Of a stretch of DNA of 64,000 nucleotides, positions 25,589-35,069 are shown one piece after another. The number at the start of each line of letters is the position of its first letter. The first letter of the stretch is position 1. Location of the stretch: NCBI RefSeq assembly GCF_000026225.1, contig NC_011740.1, forward strand, positions 1,612,001-1,676,000. The letters are read 5' to 3'. The notes beneath the pieces are model-generated. The model did not search any database. It was given only the letters and a program-made list of their open reading frames with translations, and was not told the origin of the DNA. Both the position numbers and the translations under genes were made by a program. Origin of the DNA: Escherichia fergusonii ATCC 35469 (lineage in GTDB: Bacteria > Pseudomonadota > Gammaproteobacteria > Enterobacterales > Enterobacteriaceae).

Positions 25589-27895
25589 TCAATACAACTT
25601 ATCAAGTTTTCTCATCGCTTGTTCCCGTATTGCGCGCGTCTTACCGTTAAGCGCCAGCTGGCGGACTAAATCCAGTTCAGGGTTAACAAGCTCTAACGCC
25701 AGCAAAGGATCACGTTTCAGCCTCGCCTTTAATACATCAACTGGAAAACAGGGATTATTCATTGCCACAATCCGCCACTCTGGATCAGTTTCTGCCGCGA
25801 GTGCCGCAGGTGGCGTATGTCGATTGTTAAGTGCGCCGAACTTGAAAAATGTGAGATTGCTTTTCGCCAGCGTACTCCACCATATACGATCCGGTTGTTT
25901 TGCCAGTTTATCCAGTTGCGCTAACGCATCGGGGTCCAGAGCATAATAAACACGTAACGCTTCGTTAACCTGCTCACGGGAGCTGTTTTCCTGCCTCAGA
26001 AAAAACTTCGCCCAAATATCATTGCGTAGCGTGTTTTGCTGTAATTCCTTGAGGACCACAGCGGGTAAATTATCCCAACGAAGTAATGCTCTCTCTAAAA
26101 AGTCCCAGCCTTCCAAACGTATCAGAGAGGTGGCATTTAATAGCATTTGGTCACCAACTTCACCGCGGCTAATCAGCTCAGACAAAATCATATCAGCACT
26201 GGTTTCATATGCTGCTGAATCTGCTTTCGGATTATTTTTTCGATGCGATAAAGCGCGTTGCCAAATTTTTTGTTTAATCGACGTGCTCAGATACTGATTT
26301 TTCGCCAGATTACTCCAACCCTCTGGATCGTTGAAAAGTGTCAATAACCGTTCTAAAGCAGCGTCAGAGTGAATTACCTGCATATCCCTACAGCAAAAGT
26401 AGGCAGGGGATTTTTTCTCCATCCTTTTAACAAAATTAAACTGTAAGTTATCTGGCAATGCTAAAAATAACGCATCTATTAGATCATCGTCACTCTCGAA
26501 TTTTTGGTATAAATATACTGCTATTTTGTCACTCTCTTGTGGCGTCATCCGCAACAATTGACCATGGTGTTTCATCTCTGCCAGCTTGAACGCTAATCTT
26601 GTGACAACATCGTTTGATGAATCGTTCGCCAACTGCATTGCCTGATTGTAGGTGAGTTGTCCTCCAGCACCGACCTGACGAATAGAGGGATCTTCACTGC
26701 GGATATAGCCATCAATAATGGATTCGGGCAATAACCACGCATCTTTATAAAGCTTCTGAATGATCATATCCCAATCTCTTTTCGCCAGAGTCATGACGAT
26801 ATCCAGAGGGAGATTTTCACGTAGCGCAAGATTCAACGGACCGACACCATCGGGTAGACGACTCATTCGCGTCATTATTTCGACAGAGAGCGGTTCACGG
26901 TCGAGCCCCCCCCAAACAACAGGCTGGTAACCTAATTGCTGATCGGTCAACTCCAGAATCTCATTGTCAGGCATATATCTCGCCATACTTTCAATCGTTT
27001 TTTCATCATTGCTATTAATAAGTTGTTTGCGTAGGTTAGCTGAAATTCCTTTAAGTCTTGGGAGAGTTCGCATTATGGCAAGATCAAATGTCGAAATGTC
27101 TCGTCCTTCAAATGCAGCAACGTTGCCTTCATCCAGCATTTGCAATTCCTGCACTAATTCAGGAGAAGGCTTAGGGCGAAACAGCGCTTCTTTTTTCATC
27201 TGATTACAGACATTCCCTGCCATGCGAATATTGCTTCGCTTAAAAATTTCTTTCAGAGCATCTTCATCATTTATTAGGCCCCAATGATATGCATCAGGAT
27301 TTATTATCATCAGCGCTTTTTTGACATTTTCAGTATCATTTTTGTCACTCGCACGGACCATGAATTCACTATTTGTCGAAGACACAACAACAGGTGCAAT
27401 TATGTCATTGATAAATATCCCTCGCGCATTAATACTCCCCTTAATCGTAGACGGATTATCGTAATATGAATCGATAAATACCAGTCCACTTGCATTTATC
27501 GAACCGGTAATTAACAGTGGTGAATCCGTAACTATATTCGTTGCCGTCACGTTACCGAGAATAACCCATGGATTAGAAAGAGAGAAAGTGGAAATATTAC
27601 CTTTGACTGTCAAATTGCCAAGAACAATCAATTTTTGATTACTCTCTATATTACCTTCTACCACTAAATCGCCACGATGCACTTTCCAGTCCGATGCAGA
27701 TAAACCGAAGGGGACAAGATTCACGCTACTGTTGATAGCTTGTTCAACTTGCTGTTTATCTTCAGCGGTAGCCGCAGATAAAAATGGATTAATATCAACT
27801 GCATTTGCAACACATCGAAGTTCCGCCTGTACTGGAAGACTCAGGATAAACAGGGGAAGTAAACGTATCCAGCCGCAAATCCTGGCCTTAAACAT
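25589..27895 (-). CDS. ydbD: YdbD, secreted beta-helix and LRV-repeat protein
   Basis: A 768-residue protein of unknown function. A signal peptide (cleavage after PVQA, near residue 26) points to the periplasm. Residues ~60-170 show short repeats such as VEGNI, LIVLGNLTVKGNI, WVILGNVTA and LLITGSINA, like a bactofilin-type right-handed beta-helix. The rest contains leucine-rich-variant type helical repeats (for example DPSIRQVGAGGQLTYNQAMQ and DPEWRIVAMNNPCFPVDVLK). The ATG at 27895 has GGAG five bases upstream; a GTG two codons earlier is the alternative. It lies between a ydbC terminator and ynbA with 170 bases on the ynbA side, so it may have its own transcript. Confidence 0.85.
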   Translation of the reverse strand: MFKARICGWIRLLPLFILSLPVQAELRCVANAVDINPFLSAATAEDKQQVEQAINSSVNLVPFGLSASDWKVHRGDLVVEGNIESNQKLIVLGNLTVKGNISTFSLSNPWVILGNVTATNIVTDSPLLITGSINASGLVFIDSYYDNPSTIKGSINARGIFINDIIAPVVVSSTNSEFMVRASDKNDTENVKKALMIINPDAYHWGLINDEDALKEIFKRSNIRMAGNVCNQMKKEALFRPKPSPELVQELQMLDEGNVAAFEGRDISTFDLAIMRTLPRLKGISANLRKQLINSNDEKTIESMARYMPDNEILELTDQQLGYQPVVWGGLDREPLSVEIMTRMSRLPDGVGPLNLALRENLPLDIVMTLAKRDWDMIIQKLYKDAWLLPESIIDGYIRSEDPSIRQVGAGGQLTYNQAMQLANDSSNDVVTRLAFKLAEMKHHGQLLRMTPQESDKIAVYLYQKFESDDDLIDALFLALPDNLQFNFVKRMEKKSPAYFCCRDMQVIHSDAALERLLTLFNDPEGWSNLAKNQYLSTSIKQKIWQRALSHRKNNPKADSAAYETSADMILSELISRGEVGDQMLLNATSLIRLEGWDFLERALLRWDNLPAVVLKELQQNTLRNDIWAKFFLRQENSSREQVNEALRVYYALDPDALAQLDKLAKQPDRIWWSTLAKSNLTFFKFGALNNRHTPPAALAAETDPEWRIVAMNNPCFPVDVLKARLKRDPLLALELVNPELDLVRQLALNGKTRAIREQAMRKLDKLY

Positions 27896-27909
27896 ATGCA
27901 CTCCATGCC

Positions 27910-27950
27910 ATTAAAAAAGAAACAAAAGGGAAATGCATCTTTCCCTTTTG
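27910..27950 (-). terminator. Terminator of ydbC
   Basis: A perfect 11-bp stem CAAAAGGGAAA / TTTCCCTTTTG (27923-27933 with 27940-27950) is followed on the minus strand by TTTCTTTTTTAA. A strong intrinsic terminator placed just after ydbC. Confidence 0.92.
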
Positions 27951-27958
27951 TATATTCG

Positions 27959-28819
27959 TTATTCTCGCGAAATACCATCCAACGTAGACAACACGTCCGC
28001 AGAAAGATGCAATTTTTCTGCGGCCATATTCTCCCGTAAATGAGCAACAGAAGACGTTCCTGGGATCAGCAAAATATTCGGTGAACGCTGTAAAAGCCAC
28101 GCCAGCGCCACCTGCATTGGTGTCGCATTAAGGCTCGCAGCAACATCGGAAAGCGTGGAGGATTGCAGCGGCGTAAAGCCCCCGAGCGGGAAGAACGGCA
28201 CGTAGGCAATACCATCGCGGGCCAAAGCATCAATCATTGCGTCATCAGCACGATGAGCAATGTTGTATTCGTTCTGCACACAGACAATTTCGGTAATCTT
28301 ACGCGCCTCTGCAACCTGCGTCGGTGTGACGTTGCTCAGGCCAATATGTTTTACCAGGCCTTGTTGTCGCATCTCTGCCAGCACGGTCAGGCTGGCTTCA
28401 ATCGATCCTTCCGCTGGGCCATGACCATCCCCCATCATAACGCGCAGGTTAACCACATCCAGTACCTCCAGTCCGAGATTACGTAGATTATCGTGTACTG
28501 CTTTTTGCAGCTCTGCCGGAGAAAATGCGGGCAACCAGGAGGCGTCCTCTCCACGCCGCGCACCAATTTTAGTAACAATGGTCAGGTCGTCAGAGTAAGG
28601 ATAAAGCGCTTCGCGGATAATCTGATTGGTGACGTGCGGACCATAAAAGTCGCTGGTATCAATATGATTGACGCCCAATGCCAGCGCCTCGCGCAGCACG
28701 GTTATAGCGACGTGGCGATCTCTGGGCGGGCCGAACACCCCAGGACCTGCCAGTTGCATCGCGCCATAACCAAGACGGTTAACGGATTTTGTACCGAGAG
28801 TAAATGTGTTGCTGCTCAT
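27959..28819 (-). CDS. ydbC: YdbC, NADPH-dependent aldo-keto reductase (pyridoxal reductase-like)
   Basis: A 286-residue TIM-barrel aldo-keto reductase. The catalytic tetrad is represented by HIDTSDFYG (Asp, Tyr) and IVTKIG (Lys); the usual His is in the LRVMMG region, where the conserved position is not obvious. The C-terminal cofactor site LLIPGTSSVAHLREN is typical. Family knowledge links it to pyridoxal reduction. It is monocistronic, with its own terminator; the 242 bases upstream separate it from paaY, where K-12 has ydbA. Confidence 0.93.
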   Translation of the reverse strand: MSSNTFTLGTKSVNRLGYGAMQLAGPGVFGPPRDRHVAITVLREALALGVNHIDTSDFYGPHVTNQIIREALYPYSDDLTIVTKIGARRGEDASWLPAFSPAELQKAVHDNLRNLGLEVLDVVNLRVMMGDGHGPAEGSIEASLTVLAEMRQQGLVKHIGLSNVTPTQVAEARKITEIVCVQNEYNIAHRADDAMIDALARDGIAYVPFFPLGGFTPLQSSTLSDVAASLNATPMQVALAWLLQRSPNILLIPGTSSVAHLRENMAAEKLHLSADVLSTLDGISRE

Positions 28820-28984
28820 CGCGCCCTGCCCTGTAATAAAACGGATTAAGAAAAATCAGTATAGAAACGAAAAGAGATAAATAATGCGAAGGCGTAAACA
28901 AGATTACTGGATGAGTTGCTCTATTGTCCTGAAAGACACCAAAACATTAGGCAGTATAAGACGCGAGAAGTATCGCATTCGGCA

Positions 28985-29019
28985 ATAAAAAACCGCAACC
29001 TGTATCAGCGTTGCGGTTT
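28985..29019 (-). terminator. Terminator of paaXY
   Basis: AAACCGCAAC / GTTGCGGTTT, a perfect 10-bp stem, is followed on the minus strand by TTTTATTGCC, 43 bases past the paaY stop. Confidence 0.92.
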
Positions 29020-29061
29020 AGATATCACATGCTAAAAATTAGCACGTTCAGCATCTGGACG

Positions 29062-29652
29062 TTACTGTTTCGGTCGCAGATTCTCATCAAATACCAGACG
29101 CTGCCTGCCATGTTCAACTTCCCGCAATGGTTCGACTTGATGCAACGTCTGCTTACAACGTGTCACCAGCACCTGATACTCATGCGTGCCCTGCTTTTTC
29201 CATGCCAGCTCCTGATCACTAAGTTCACGAATCGCTTTCGCCGGGCTGCCGACAATCAGATAATTAGCAGGCATTTCTGCTTTGGCTTTCACAAATGCGG
29301 ATGCGCCAACAATGCTGTTCTCACCAATCACCGCACCGTCCATCACTACCGCGTTCATTCCCACTAATGCATTGCGGCGGATAATGCAGCCGTGAAGGAT
29401 AGCGCTATGACCAATATGCCCATCTTCTTCCACGACAGTATCCTGCTCGGGAAAACCGTGCATAACGCAATTATCCTGAATGTTCGCGCCATCTTTCACC
29501 ACGATACGACCAAAATCGCCACGCAGACTGGCATTTGGTCCAACGTAAACGCCCTTGCCGAGAATAACATCGCCGATCAATACCGCTGTCGGATGAACAA
29601 AACTCTCTTCTGGTACAACCGGAGTCAGACCGTCTATCTGATAAATTGGCAT
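29062..29652 (-). CDS. paaY: PaaY, hexapeptide-repeat thioesterase
   Basis: A 196-residue left-handed beta-helix protein of the gamma-carbonic-anhydrase-like class, with repeats such as AVLIGDVILGKGVYVGPNA and metal-type His in CVMHGF and GHSAILHG. Family knowledge: it hydrolyses CoA thioesters of dead-end phenylacetate intermediates, preventing CoA trapping. Its start overlaps the end of paaX by 19 bases, so the two are translated together. Confidence 0.95.
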   Translation of the reverse strand: MPIYQIDGLTPVVPEESFVHPTAVLIGDVILGKGVYVGPNASLRGDFGRIVVKDGANIQDNCVMHGFPEQDTVVEEDGHIGHSAILHGCIIRRNALVGMNAVVMDGAVIGENSIVGASAFVKAKAEMPANYLIVGSPAKAIRELSDQELAWKKQGTHEYQVLVTRCKQTLHQVEPLREVEHGRQRLVFDENLRPKQ

Positions 29653-30584
29653 AACGCCTCCTGTTCAATGTTCAAACCGCCAAAACGTTGAAAATACAGG
29701 CTTCCCGGCGCAGGCAGTTCACCAACCGAGGTTTCACCTTTTTCACTAACGAACGCTAAAGCAGCAGGCGCTACGCGCTGGTAAATGTTGATACACAGCT
29801 GACGCGCCGTATGTCCTGCCCAGTGTGCCGGAAGCAACTCCTCCGGCAACAATGGGTCTTTAAGGACGACACGGCGATAAAAATGGATCAGTAAAAGCTG
29901 AATATGAAATGCACGCTCCGGGGTTAACTCGTCGGCCGCCTCTTTTAACAGCGGCACAAGCGGGCGGAATGACTGAATAAAGGTTTCGTACATGGCATTT
30001 TGTTCAGTTAAATGCCAGCACTCTTCTACTCTGGCACGCAGTGCTGCACGAGAAAGCGCCAGTGGTATTTGCGCTTCAAAACAAATCACGTTATCCGCCA
30101 CACCTGCTTCATGCAAAAGCGTCTGTACATCGGCCAGTTTTTGCGACGGCGATGCCATCAGGCTGGGCGCCAGTGTGCCAAAACCTTGCCAGATCAACTG
30201 CTTTTTGACATCAGTCAGCGTTGCTTTATCTAAACCCTCCGAGAGCAACAGGAGCCATTTACCATCCCATGCGGGTTGCTCTGCACGATAAATTTTACTT
30301 TCTGCCCGTCGTGTCAGCCGCAAGCCTTTATCACTGAGACTGTAGAAACTGCGTCGCCCGATGCGGGAAACATCCAGCCAGCCTTCTTTATTAAGACGAA
30401 ACAAAGCGGTACGGACGAAACGCTCACCAAATCCCAGCCCTTCCAGCAAAGCAGCCAGACTACCCAGCCAGATTTCTCCACCACGATGAGAAAGTGAATC
30501 ACCATACAGAGAGGAGATCAAAGATGTGCCACTGACAGGAACAGCGTTTACAGCATGTTGGATAAAAGTATCAAGTTTACTCAT
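29634..30584 (-). CDS. paaX: PaaX, phenylacetyl-CoA-responsive repressor
   Basis: A 316-residue regulator with an N-terminal winged-helix region (about 20-90, GERFVRTALFRLNKEGW) and a C-terminal effector domain. It represses the divergent paaA and paaZ promoters until phenylacetyl-CoA binds; two matching operators are found at 40237 and 40422. It starts 99 bases after paaK on the same strand and overlaps paaY. Confidence 0.95.
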   Translation of the reverse strand: MSKLDTFIQHAVNAVPVSGTSLISSLYGDSLSHRGGEIWLGSLAALLEGLGFGERFVRTALFRLNKEGWLDVSRIGRRSFYSLSDKGLRLTRRAESKIYRAEQPAWDGKWLLLLSEGLDKATLTDVKKQLIWQGFGTLAPSLMASPSQKLADVQTLLHEAGVADNVICFEAQIPLALSRAALRARVEECWHLTEQNAMYETFIQSFRPLVPLLKEAADELTPERAFHIQLLLIHFYRRVVLKDPLLPEELLPAHWAGHTARQLCINIYQRVAPAALAFVSEKGETSVGELPAPGSLYFQRFGGLNIEQEALCQFIR

Positions 30585-30683
30585 TCGATTCAGTCTGTTG
30601 TTATTGTTGTGATTTATGAATCATAGCACAGGTCGTATCGACTTCTGGCCCTGGCAGTTCACCCACCAGGACCAGGCGACACA

Positions 30684-31997
30684 TCAGGCACCAACAATAT
30701 TGCGCAGATCAAACACCCGACACGCCTTGCCTTCTGAACGCGGGATACTGCCACAGTTAACGATCATCACATCAGTAGAGATCCCCACCATCGATTTAAT
30801 CCGATGGCGCAGCTGGTGGCACACCTGGCAACGCTGCTCATGCGTCAATGTCAGGCTGCTTTCTTTCAACTCCACTTTCACAGAAAGTGAATCAAGATGC
30901 CCCCGACGGTTAACCTCCAGTTGGTAATGCGGCGATAAATGTTCGAATTTGACAATCTCTTCTTCCAGTTGTGACGGGAAGACATTTACACCGCGAATGA
31001 TCAACATGTCATCGCTACGTCCACTGATGCGATCCATGCGGCGCATGGTTCGTGCCGTTCCTGGCAACAGTCGGGTTAAATCACGCGTACGGTAACGAAT
31101 AACCGGCAATGCTTCTTTGGTCAGCGTGGTGAATAACAGTTCGCCATGTTCGCCATCGGCAAGCGGTGTGCCGTCATTGGGATTAACAATTTCAGGATAG
31201 AAATGATCTTCCCAAATGGTTGGGCCGTCGGTAGTTTCCAGACACTCCATCGCGACCCCCGGCCCCATCACTTCTGACAGGCCATAAATATCCAGCGCAG
31301 TGATCCCCAGACGCCGTTCAATCTCTTTACGCATGGCCTGTGTCCACGGCTCAGCACCAAACACTCCAACTCGCAGCGAGCAACCGCTGGCATCACCGCC
31401 CAACTGCCGTTCCAGCTCTTCAATCAGGTTAAGGCAATAAGATGGCGTAACCATGATCATATCCGGTTGAAAATCGCGGATCAGTTGCGCTTGTTTTTCC
31501 GTCTGCCCGCCAGACATCGGGATCACCGTAGCGCCCAGGCGTTCTGCACCATAGTGCGCGCCCAGCCCACCGGTAAACAGGCCGTAACCATAGGCGACAT
31601 GAATTTTGTCTTTGGGCGTGCCACCTGCCGCACGCAAGGAACGCGCTACGATATTGGCCCAGTTATCAATATCGTTTTGTGTATAGCCGACAACTGTCGG
31701 TTTACCTGTGGTTCCCGAAGAAGCATGAATGCGCACCACTTGTTCCATCGGCACGGCAAAGGTGTCAAAGGGATAGTTGTCGCGCAGATCCTGCTTGGTG
31801 GTACAGGGAAATTTACGCAGGTCTGAAAGTTCCCTGAAATCATCAGGATGTACACCTGCTGCGTCGAATTTTCGCCGATACATCGGCACATTTTCATACG
31901 CGTGTTTGAGCGTCCATTTCAGACGCTGTGTTTGCAACGCCTGTAACTCATCAACAGACGCGGTTTCAATCGGGTCAAGCTTTGTATTGGTTATCAT
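30684..31997 (-). CDS. paaK: Phenylacetate-CoA ligase PaaK
   Basis: A 437-residue acyl-adenylate-forming ligase that makes phenylacetyl-CoA from phenylacetate, ATP and CoA, the entry step of the pathway and the source of the PaaX inducer. The P-loop is ASSGTTGKPT; the adenine/substrate sequences YGLSE and RTRDL are present. ATG 31997 gives the family length; the longer frame upstream lies inside paaJ. The ribosome site is weak. It is 26 bases after paaJ. Confidence 0.96.
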   Translation of the reverse strand: MITNTKLDPIETASVDELQALQTQRLKWTLKHAYENVPMYRRKFDAAGVHPDDFRELSDLRKFPCTTKQDLRDNYPFDTFAVPMEQVVRIHASSGTTGKPTVVGYTQNDIDNWANIVARSLRAAGGTPKDKIHVAYGYGLFTGGLGAHYGAERLGATVIPMSGGQTEKQAQLIRDFQPDMIMVTPSYCLNLIEELERQLGGDASGCSLRVGVFGAEPWTQAMRKEIERRLGITALDIYGLSEVMGPGVAMECLETTDGPTIWEDHFYPEIVNPNDGTPLADGEHGELLFTTLTKEALPVIRYRTRDLTRLLPGTARTMRRMDRISGRSDDMLIIRGVNVFPSQLEEEIVKFEHLSPHYQLEVNRRGHLDSLSVKVELKESSLTLTHEQRCQVCHQLRHRIKSMVGISTDVMIVNCGSIPRSEGKACRVFDLRNIVGA

Positions 31998-32023
31998 TGT
32001 AGGATACTCGCAGGTTGATATGC

Positions 32024-33229
32024 TCAAACACGCTCCAGAATCATGGCGATGCCCTGACCGACACCGATGCACATGGTGCATAATGCGTAACGACCGTTAC
32101 GCCGATGCAGCTCATGGCTGGCAGCCAGTGCCAGGCGGGCACCACTCATTCCCAATGGATGGCCTAAGGCGATGGCGCCTCCGTTGGGGTTAACATGTGG
32201 GGCATCATCAGGCAGCCCCAATTCGCGTAGTACACCCAACGCCTGGGCCGCGAACGCTTCATTCAGTTCAATCACGTCCATATCGTGAATACTCAGCCCC
32301 GCGCGTTCCAGCACCCGGCGAGTTGCAGGCACCGGACCAAGCCCCATAAGACGCGGCTCCACCCCGGCGGTTGCCATGGCTACGATACGCGCTCGCGGTG
32401 TCAGTCCTTGCGCTGCAGCCATCTGTTCACTGGCAATAATCAACGCAGCGGCTCCGTCATTCACCCCGGAGGCATTGCCTGCGGTGATCACTCCATTGGC
32501 ACGAAACGGTGCTTTTAGCCCACCTAACTGTTCCAGCGTCGTTTCCGGGCGCAGATGCTCATCATGTTGTATTTCTGTTACAACACCTTTTTTGTTTTTC
32601 AACACAACCGGAACAATCTCCTCAGCTAAAATGCCTGAGGATTGCGCTTTTGCCGTACGTTGCTGACTGCGTAGCGCAAAGCTATCTTGATCTTCTCGCG
32701 AGATTTTTAACAGTTCAGCTACATTCTCTGCCGTTTCCGGCATGCTGTCAGTTCCAAATTGCTGAGCCATGAGCGGGTTCACAAATCGCCAGCCAATAGT
32801 GGTATCAAACATCTCAGCCTGACGAGAAAATGCACTGGCTGCCTTGCCCATAACAAACGGTGCCCGTGACATTGACTCCACGCCACCGGCGATCAGTAAA
32901 TCGCCATCGCCCGCTTTAATCGCCCGTGCGGCGAACCCCAGCGCGTCCAGCCCGGAACCACACAAGCGATTAATGGTAGTGCCGGAAACACTCTGCGGCA
33001 GCCCCGCCAGTAAAGTCGCCATCCGTGCTACGTTACGGTTATCTTCTCCCGCCTGATTAGCACAGCCGAGGATCACATCATCGATACACTCCGCATCGAG
33101 ACGCGGGTTTCGCACCAGCAACTCCCGCAAAGGGATAGCTGCCAGATCGTCAGCCCGAACACCAGATAATGCCCCGCCGTAGCGACCAATTGGCGTTCGA
33201 ATTCCGTCACAGATAAAGGCTTCACGCAT
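32024..33229 (-). CDS. paaJ: 3-oxoadipyl-CoA/3-oxo-5,6-dehydrosuberyl-CoA thiolase PaaJ
   Basis: A 401-residue thiolase that works twice in the pathway, on the eight-carbon and the six-carbon 3-oxoacyl-CoA. The acyl-accepting Cys is in NRLCGSGLDAL (near residue 90); the His of GGAIALGHPLG and the Cys of CIGVGQG complete the catalytic set. Its start codon shares a base with the paaI stop. Confidence 0.96.
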   Translation of the reverse strand: MREAFICDGIRTPIGRYGGALSGVRADDLAAIPLRELLVRNPRLDAECIDDVILGCANQAGEDNRNVARMATLLAGLPQSVSGTTINRLCGSGLDALGFAARAIKAGDGDLLIAGGVESMSRAPFVMGKAASAFSRQAEMFDTTIGWRFVNPLMAQQFGTDSMPETAENVAELLKISREDQDSFALRSQQRTAKAQSSGILAEEIVPVVLKNKKGVVTEIQHDEHLRPETTLEQLGGLKAPFRANGVITAGNASGVNDGAAALIIASEQMAAAQGLTPRARIVAMATAGVEPRLMGLGPVPATRRVLERAGLSIHDMDVIELNEAFAAQALGVLRELGLPDDAPHVNPNGGAIALGHPLGMSGARLALAASHELHRRNGRYALCTMCIGVGQGIAMILERV

Positions 33230-33651
33230 CAGGCTTCTCCTGTAATGGTGCCGCCGATGCGGTGAGATTTACCGCGAAACAGCGCAACCGTTTTTTGTTG
33301 TTGGTTAACAATTTCGATGTCGTAAACACCGGTTTGCTTGCCCTGATGACGTACCTGCGCAGTGGCAGTTAAGGTGTCTCCGGCAAAGCCTGGACGTAAA
33401 AAATCAATCGTGCAGGCAGAAGCGACGGCTGCCAGCCCCTGACTATTGCAGGCGTAGGCAAAGGCAGTATCAGCCAGTGAAAATAGCTGCCCTCCATGGC
33501 AACTTTGGTGACCATTAAGCATTTGTGCAGTAACGGTCATGGTCACTACAGCAAAGCCTTCATCCATTGAGATAATGTCGATGCCAAGTGCTTTGGCGCA
33601 GGCATCGTTCTCATACATTGCATGGGCATTTTGCCAGGCCTTATGACTCAT
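33229..33651 (-). CDS. paaI: Hydroxyphenylacetyl-CoA thioesterase PaaI
   Basis: A 140-residue hot-dog-fold thioesterase with the active-site Asp in HGGQLFSLADTAFA. It removes CoA from ring-hydroxylated phenylacetyl-CoA by-products. ATG 33651 matches the family start MSHKAWQ and overlaps the end of paaH by 11 bases; the upstream part of the frame is paaH sequence in another phase. Confidence 0.95.
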   Translation of the reverse strand: MSHKAWQNAHAMYENDACAKALGIDIISMDEGFAVVTMTVTAQMLNGHQSCHGGQLFSLADTAFAYACNSQGLAAVASACTIDFLRPGFAGDTLTATAQVRHQGKQTGVYDIEIVNQQQKTVALFRGKSHRIGGTITGEA

Positions 33652-35068
33652 AACCGCTCTCCAGAAGCGCCCGCTGGCGCAGCAATGAACATGGACGATA
33701 ACGTTCTTCGCCATAGTGATGTTGTAGGTTTTCCAGGAACCTTAATATTCGCTGCCAGCCAAGTTGCGCTCCCCAGGCAAGCGGGCCATATGGATAATTC
33801 ACCCCAAGACGCATGGCGGTATCGATATCCTGTTCAGAGGCCACACCTTTTTGCAGCGCATCAAGGGCTTCATTGATGATCATTGCTACCGTTCGCCAAA
33901 TCAGCATTCCTGGGTAATCAGCAATTTGCAGCACTGTTTTGCCCTGCTGTTGCAGGTAATAAATGGCCTTGCGAGTCGCTGAGTCCGGGTTCACCGCTGC
34001 CGCAGCAATGGTCACCACCTTGCCCGTCATTTTGTCGACCACGACCACCGGGCGTGCCAGTCGTGTTGCCAGCGCCTGTGCCGTCTCGCCTTGTGTCTCA
34101 ATCAATAAAACATCGTCAATTTCCGTGACACCGTCACTTTTATTTTCTACTTTCATTGGACTAAAACTGTCGCTTACCGCTTCCAGGCCAACAACTTCCT
34201 CACGCTCCGCACGCCAGTCATACACGCCCAGCCCACTTTTCTTGCCTAATCGTCCACCAATCACCAGTTCCTGTTGCACCAGCGAAGGGAGAAAACGACG
34301 TTCCTGCCAGAAAGCGTTAAACACCGAGCAGGTGACAGCAAAATTGACGTCCTGACCAATCAGATCGGTTAATTCCAGCGGCCCCATCGGGAAACCAGCT
34401 CCATCGCGAAGCGCAGCGTCAATCACTTCTGGTGCAGCAACCTGCTCTTCCAGTGCCCGCCAGGCCTCGGAATAATAAGGACGCGCAACACGGTTAACGA
34501 TAAATCCAGGGGTCGAATGACAGCGCACAGGCTGCTTACCCCAACTTAACGTCAGTTCACACAACTGCTCGACAACTTCCGCCGCCGTTGCCAGCCCACT
34601 GACCACCTCCACCAACTTCATCACCGGTGCCGGGTTAAAAAAATGCAGCCCCGCAACACGTTCAGGATTTTTCACCTCCGCAGCAATCGCGGTTATAGAG
34701 ATTGAAGATGTGTTAGTGGTCAATAGCGTTTGTGGCGGGCAAACTTCCGCCAGCTGTGCAAAGAGCGCTTTTTTGACTTCCAGACGTTCAGACGCCGCTT
34801 CAATGACCAGATCCGCTGCTGCCAGCGCGTGAATATCGGTCACCGGGATCAGACGTTTCAATGTGCGTTCACAGGTTTCAGCGGTCAGTTTTCCCCGCTT
34901 CACGCGTGAATTCAGCCGCGCGTGTATTCCGTCTATTGCGCGGGTCAGCGCTTCAGCAGAAATGTCATACAGTAAAACCTGATGTCCATGACTGGCGGCA
35001 ACTTCTGCAATGCCTGCCCCCATGGTGCCGCTCCCAATCACTGCCACAGTTTGCACATTTATCATCAT
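33641..35068 (-). CDS. paaH: 3-hydroxyadipyl-CoA dehydrogenase PaaH
   Basis: A 475-residue NAD-dependent L-3-hydroxyacyl-CoA dehydrogenase with an N-terminal Rossmann motif GSGTMGAGIAE and two C-terminal 3HCDH helical domains (the second near residue 400). It produces 3-oxoadipyl-CoA for PaaJ. ATG 35068 is one base past the paaG stop; MMINVQ is the family start. Confidence 0.96.
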   Translation of the reverse strand: MMINVQTVAVIGSGTMGAGIAEVAASHGHQVLLYDISAEALTRAIDGIHARLNSRVKRGKLTAETCERTLKRLIPVTDIHALAAADLVIEAASERLEVKKALFAQLAEVCPPQTLLTTNTSSISITAIAAEVKNPERVAGLHFFNPAPVMKLVEVVSGLATAAEVVEQLCELTLSWGKQPVRCHSTPGFIVNRVARPYYSEAWRALEEQVAAPEVIDAALRDGAGFPMGPLELTDLIGQDVNFAVTCSVFNAFWQERRFLPSLVQQELVIGGRLGKKSGLGVYDWRAEREEVVGLEAVSDSFSPMKVENKSDGVTEIDDVLLIETQGETAQALATRLARPVVVVDKMTGKVVTIAAAAVNPDSATRKAIYYLQQQGKTVLQIADYPGMLIWRTVAMIINEALDALQKGVASEQDIDTAMRLGVNYPYGPLAWGAQLGWQRILRFLENLQHHYGEERYRPCSLLRQRALLESGYES

Positions 35069-35069
35069 G

